A stretch of DNA of 64,000 nt from Perkinsus chesapeaki. Taxonomy: Eukaryota > Perkinsozoa > Perkinsida > Perkinsidae. Where the stretch lies: NCBI GenBank assembly GCA_013115145.1, contig JAAPAO010000068.1:30851-94850 (forward strand), written 5' to 3'. The position numbers and the translations under genes were made by a program. The notes beneath the pieces were generated by a model that had not been told where the DNA came from, did not search any database, and worked only from the letters and a program-made list of their open reading frames with translations. Position 1 is the first letter of the stretch; every line of letters starts with the position of its first letter. Positions 61,601 through 64,000 of this stretch are shown here, in pieces.

Positions 61601-63491
61601 CGCCATTTACAGATTGAAGGCCAACCACTCTAAATGTCAACTAACACCCTTGGAAAAGCGCTGGCTGGAGTACGTCCAGCAGGCGTGCACCCAGGGTAAA
61701 TGGCGAGTTGTTCACATTGCAAGTCCCAAAAATCTTGCTGATGCACCATCGCGGGGGATATTACCCATCACACCGTTCTCAACAACACTTGCGGAAGCTC
61801 GCCAATCTGCTGCGGAGTCTCCGGTGGTCGAGTACCAGCCCCAAGAGCAACCTCTAAATAACCCTGAGACAACCGCGATTGTAGCAGCAATAATAGAAGA
61901 GTGCAGTGATGAACAACCAGATCAACGCCAATCCCTACTACCAGTAGACTACGATGCCATCAAGCAGCACCAAGAGAGCGACCCAATCCTTAAAGAGATT
62001 CGGCAATGGCATCAGCGTGGTCAGAGGTGGTCTATACACTTTAACCTACCCAGAAGCTTCCTGGAGAAAGAAGCCCCACTATATGAGATAAACTCAGAGG
62101 ACGGGCTATTATACCGCGTCACTCTGACTAACACCCAAGGAGAGGTATTGCCCCGCATCGCTATTGCAAGTGGAGATAATGGAGACTCCCCCTTCAACAT
62201 CACTAACATCATCGATGCGGCGCACAACAAATTCCTCCACCTGGGTTACCCTAAGCTGGCTGACATCATCGAGGCTACCTACTACTCGCGCAACCTTCGG
62301 GCTCTAGTCAGAAGGCGCCTGAGTACCTGTGATGCCTGCCAAAGAGCCAATGCTCACATTAAGCACAAGAAGAAGTTCGGCAGAGTAAGATTCAAGGGCA
62401 CTGCCCCTGGTCAAGTTCTGGCTGTCGACCATATGAGTATGACTGATGGCCGCAGTATTTCCCACCCTGGTAAAGCGTTCAAGGCTATCATATCCATCAC
62501 CTGTGGTGTGACTGGGTTCACTTGGTTAAGAACCGTCTTCTCCCTTACAGTTGCGGAGCTGATATACCACCTCCAAACCCTATTTGGGGACTATGGCGCT
62601 CCTCGGGTACTTGTATTTGATGGATACGCTGTCAACACCCCTTGGACTGACAACAAGCAGTCACAACAACTAAAATGGTGGGCAAGTGGTCTCGGTATAC
62701 TCCTAGTCACCATTCCTCCTCAAGGAGGGCCATACGCTGGTTGGTATGAAAGGAAGCACCAATTTGTTCGACAAGCTCTTAGAGTCAGCACCCTCACTGG
62801 TTCTGCAATCGACAATTGGCCAGCCGAAATCCCTTATATTCAGCTGGCCCTGAATGCAGCCCCGTATGGCAAAGGAAGTGACCTATCTCCTCTACAACTA
62901 TTCTACTCAAACTGTGGCCGGCTCCCTACCGAGCCTGTGGGAAATGATGATAAAGCTATCCTTGATGGTATACGTCATCTAGTCAACCCTGTTGAGCAGT
63001 CCTTCTTGCAACAACTCCATCAAGATAATGCTACATCTTTCCGCCTCATGTTTCGCGATTACTGCGAGCATTGGAGCAAAATCAAGGAAGCTCAACAAGC
63101 GGCCCACCAAAGACGCCACGGTGCCCGCCATTCCAAAGATGTTATGGTTGGTGATTTGGCATTGGTGTATCGTCCATCTGGTCACAGAATGATTCCTAAT
63201 TTTGTTGGTCCTTATGAAGTTAAAGAGATATTATCTGATAGTACATGCCGTCTTGATATCCCAGATGAAGGAAAAAGGAACATCAGCGAGATTCAATTGC
63301 TCGCCAACGTTGTGCCGTATAGAGTGCGTGACGAGTCCAGTGATGTTATGTCTTGGATACAGTGTTCCAAATGTCTGGCTTGGCATGAAGTCTCTGAACT
63401 ACTATTCAATAGGTTCCGTCATGAGAAGGCGCGGTTCGTCTGCAGTTATGTGAAAAAGCGCTGTGGCCGCCCCCAGGACGCTGACGCGTAA
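58548..63491 (+). CDS. Gag-Pol polyprotein of a BEL/Pao-like retrotransposon, 1647 residues
   Basis: One uninterrupted frame. Residues about 60-235: gag, with a UBN2/retrotrans-gag-like helical part (WENLDKKYNAAWRKIALRNN). Residues 246-265 and 310-329: two CCCH zinc fingers (C-x8-C-x5-C-x3-H), CRFGTQCRFSH and CSRGDQCPYPH. Residues 391-397: protease LIDTGST. About 590-840: reverse transcriptase with LDLSKAYYSIRIS and the YVDD box at 765-768. About 850-965: A17-like connector. About 920-1070: RNase H (MYCDSSTIAWACVAL, FSDSAIAIYRL, NLADAPSRG). About 1225-1270: HHCC zinc finger (HNKFLH ... CDACQ). About 1290-1400: integrase core, Asp in VLAVDHMSM, Asp in VLVFDGYAVN, Glu in WYERKHQFVRQ. About 1540-1585: SH3-like integrase tail. 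Residues 1603-1640: CW-like zinc finger. No envelope gene. Catalytic residues all present. Confidence 0.93.
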   Translation: MGKNSVKPSKGRKSTGLEEGNLSESSIANKSPPPSHTTPMRYSTGISPVVQNNLPDMDQLKLCVKVPWPGPSAEVPYQEFKAKVTRSLKIFKLEGFAANLYLLRCLDDPILSKVEEMMAEDLSIDEIWENLDKKYNAAWRKIALRNNWQNLRQKQGETPTEFSHRVETQARLMKVAANRHITDEDIAAKFRDSLREELQEKLETFFGPEYAELEETREAAEYFESKMRARNIHRPNQKSDNKKILCRAIAAGKTCRFGTQCRFSHDKRSASSPSTETGPNESARFSSSSGVNNAKSAGGKDQDAKPSTVCYRFIATGDCSRGDQCPYPHQLPNNKSTTNVAKTQPTTAAIECSTKLDSCGAILHNNDCKPLTAEICVAEGDGLPSISVKALIDTGSTVNLCSLSWAKSNLSVPIETDPNSFNSICPIKLADGTSTLQPTARINLLCSTLRAKCHQDFLVVDSLSPAYDIILGLPALSSLGLHICFTTDDPWPVLTSGHGHERYAEDNLNDNYVKSDPSGDPAELSSLDGLMPSSCGITFEPAPTITNIVEASSMDAPIIFADPMPLSKIIDDSDSNKFYYLLDDLPWSTNRRPFNNRREVEARFRSLEKSLSQDQHIQVQDSFWELIDSGAIELCDPSFVKSYIPLNPVFRDASVSATTPCRLTVDARRLNEFIATGSCEGATPITSNLTQWRLAPHYVSLDLSKAYYSIRISDAASEYCGGYMYGLTFRWRRLPFGLRCSSACLHQALYPLLKPFHKECCLHQYVDDIGLSNISISTLVHNEAIISKILDNAGFTLQHRKRIASNESEGVFKQFGYQWILCQDEAGPCDHILYKLPSELSDGKIPTTRRELSSAYGRWYDPIGILPAVATCARINLREAFLQSPGWDDSIDQKHIKAFQSWRNNISEGPHITIPRALNPLELYMYCDSSTIAWACVALAPAYIDSADNLQENAILVPLRGTGSVYGASMESWSIPKKELYCLFRACELLVELSSAVDEAYPQTKGKRQWCIFSDSAIAIYRLKANHSKCQLTPLEKRWLEYVQQACTQGKWRVVHIASPKNLADAPSRGILPITPFSTTLAEARQSAAESPVVEYQPQEQPLNNPETTAIVAAIIEECSDEQPDQRQSLLPVDYDAIKQHQESDPILKEIRQWHQRGQRWSIHFNLPRSFLEKEAPLYEINSEDGLLYRVTLTNTQGEVLPRIAIASGDNGDSPFNITNIIDAAHNKFLHLGYPKLADIIEATYYSRNLRALVRRRLSTCDACQRANAHIKHKKKFGRVRFKGTAPGQVLAVDHMSMTDGRSISHPGKAFKAIISITCGVTGFTWLRTVFSLTVAELIYHLQTLFGDYGAPRVLVFDGYAVNTPWTDNKQSQQLKWWASGLGILLVTIPPQGGPYAGWYERKHQFVRQALRVSTLTGSAIDNWPAEIPYIQLALNAAPYGKGSDLSPLQLFYSNCGRLPTEPVGNDDKAILDGIRHLVNPVEQSFLQQLHQDNATSFRLMFRDYCEHWSKIKEAQQAAHQRRHGARHSKDVMVGDLALVYRPSGHRMIPNFVGPYEVKEILSDSTCRLDIPDEGKRNISEIQLLANVVPYRVRDESSDVMSWIQCSKCLAWHEVSELLFNRFRHEKARFVCSYVKKRCGRPQDADA

Positions 63492-63642
63492 TAGCACGTG
63501 CAGTATATCCTAATTGTGTTGATGTGATGCTGAACCTCTCTCTATCTCTGTCTCTTAATTGTAGCAGTATGTATGACGTAAGTATCATCGTTATACCACC
63601 CCCTTTTTCTGTCTAACGATTAACTCGTGGCGGCGGCGGGAG
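63492..63642 (+). other. 3' untranslated part of the retroelement
   Basis: Noncoding stretch between the gag-pol stop and the 3' LTR. It has a pyrimidine run (TCTCTCTATCTCTGTCTC) and, next to the LTR, the GC-rich purine-biased tract that may prime plus-strand DNA. Confidence 0.6.
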
Positions 63643-63927
63643 TGTCACTATCGTGATACATTAAGACTTGAGAAGTAGTAAGATAGCAAGATATGATCCT
63701 TGCATTAGCGTATTCTTTGAGTAAGCTCTGTTAAAGCTTAATCCATCAGCCGCTGCCCAAGTATCAGTTATCTGTTAATCGTCATATAAGTTATTATCTC
63801 AAATGGGCAAGAATAGTGTTAAACCCAGTAAGGGAAGGAAAAGCACTGGCCTAGAAGAAGGAAATCTGTCCGAGTCATCCATAGCTAACAAGAGCCCTCC
63901 CCCCTCGCATACTACACCAATGCGATA
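63643..63927 (+). repeat. 3' LTR
   Basis: 285 bp, identical by eye to the 5' LTR; contains a second copy of the gag start region, which here runs into flanking DNA. Confidence 0.93.
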
Positions 63928-63931
63928 AAGG

Positions 63932-64000
63932 TGTCCGTCGGAAAGAGCTGGTGGCGGATCCATAATGAACACAATGCAGATGACGTAAACCAGATACCAA
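63932..64000 (-). pseudogene. Host reading frame interrupted by the retroelement (partial)
   Basis: On the minus strand this end is open and hydrophobic (WYLVYVICIVFIMDPPPALS) and would run, without the element, into a short open stretch left of 58384 ending near 58346. It looks like the C-terminal end of a membrane protein gene that begins beyond the window. Identity unknown; only the C-terminal end would be affected. Confidence 0.35.

Larger units (their letters stand above)
58384..63931 (+). mobile_element. Complete LTR retrotransposon, BEL/Pao-like
   Basis: Bounded by 4-bp direct repeats AAGG (58384-58387 and 63928-63931). The two 285-bp LTRs look identical by eye, start TGTCAC and end GCGATA, and enclose a single gag-pol frame. 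A purine/GC-rich tract GGCGGCGGCGGGAG precedes the 3' LTR and may act as polypurine tract. Intact LTRs and frame indicate a recent insertion. Assignment to BEL/Pao rests on the domain order (protease, RT, RNase H, integrase), the YVDD box and the segment between RT and RNase H (GRWYDPIGILPAVATCARIN ... GWDD), which resembles the Pao A17 region. Confidence 0.92.

Overview
The window is nuclear DNA of a unicellular eukaryote. The recognisable housekeeping genes (N-myristoyltransferase, cullin, ribosomal protein eL29, phosphoacetylglucosamine mutase, a syntaxin-6-type SNARE, Kir channels, MTFP1) are split by many very short GT-AG introns, mostly 33-60 bp, with at least one GC-AG intron. This, the gene density, the lineage-specific intronless arrays and the BEL/Pao-type LTR retroelement suggest an alveolate close to Perkinsus. 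That assignment is inference from gene style; no rRNA or other marker is present.

Left part (1-20.7 kb). A chromodomain protein (about 1.7-3.9 kb), a weakly resolved P-loop protein (4.0-5.9 kb), a foldback element (6.2-6.4 kb), N-myristoyltransferase (6.46-8.69 kb), a small Tom22-like tail-anchored protein (8.9-9.3 kb), three 88-bp tandem repeats (9.7-9.96 kb) and a CUL3-like cullin (10.8-14.4 kb) lie on or are read from the + strand. A poorly resolved minus-strand region follows (14.4-17.6 kb), then a HAD subfamily IIA phosphatase (17.8-19.4 kb, minus).

Middle (20.7-32.8 kb). Eight intronless paralogues of about 370 codons stand head-to-tail on the minus strand. They share AT-rich, almost identical DNA patches inside otherwise diverged genes. 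One copy has a stop at codon 3, one is frameshifted by a deletion, and one has gained a long acidic tail from a triplet repeat. I do not recognise the family.

32.9-49 kb. eL29 (+) is followed by minus-strand genes: a recent about 1.06-kb duplication carrying MTFP1 plus a small basic protein gene (intact in one copy, truncated in the other), a family of short secreted proteins (two intact copies, one decayed, one divergent), a coiled-coil protein, a probable type I membrane protein, a multi-pass membrane protein and a syntaxin-6-like Qc-SNARE.

49-64 kb. Two tandem inward-rectifier (Kir) genes lie on the minus strand. The first has a TVGFG selectivity filter; the second appears to have lost it while keeping the cytoplasmic gating domain. 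They share a 221-bp patch with only four differences. Phosphoacetylglucosamine mutase (minus) follows. The window ends in a complete LTR retroelement with visually identical 285-bp LTRs, 4-bp target duplications and one 1647-codon gag-pol reading frame that starts inside the 5' LTR and ends in a CW-like zinc finger. Short tRNA T-arm-like motifs recur in introns across the window.

Exon borders were read by eye. Those of NMT, eL29, Tom22-like, PAGM and the Kir pore exons are the most secure.
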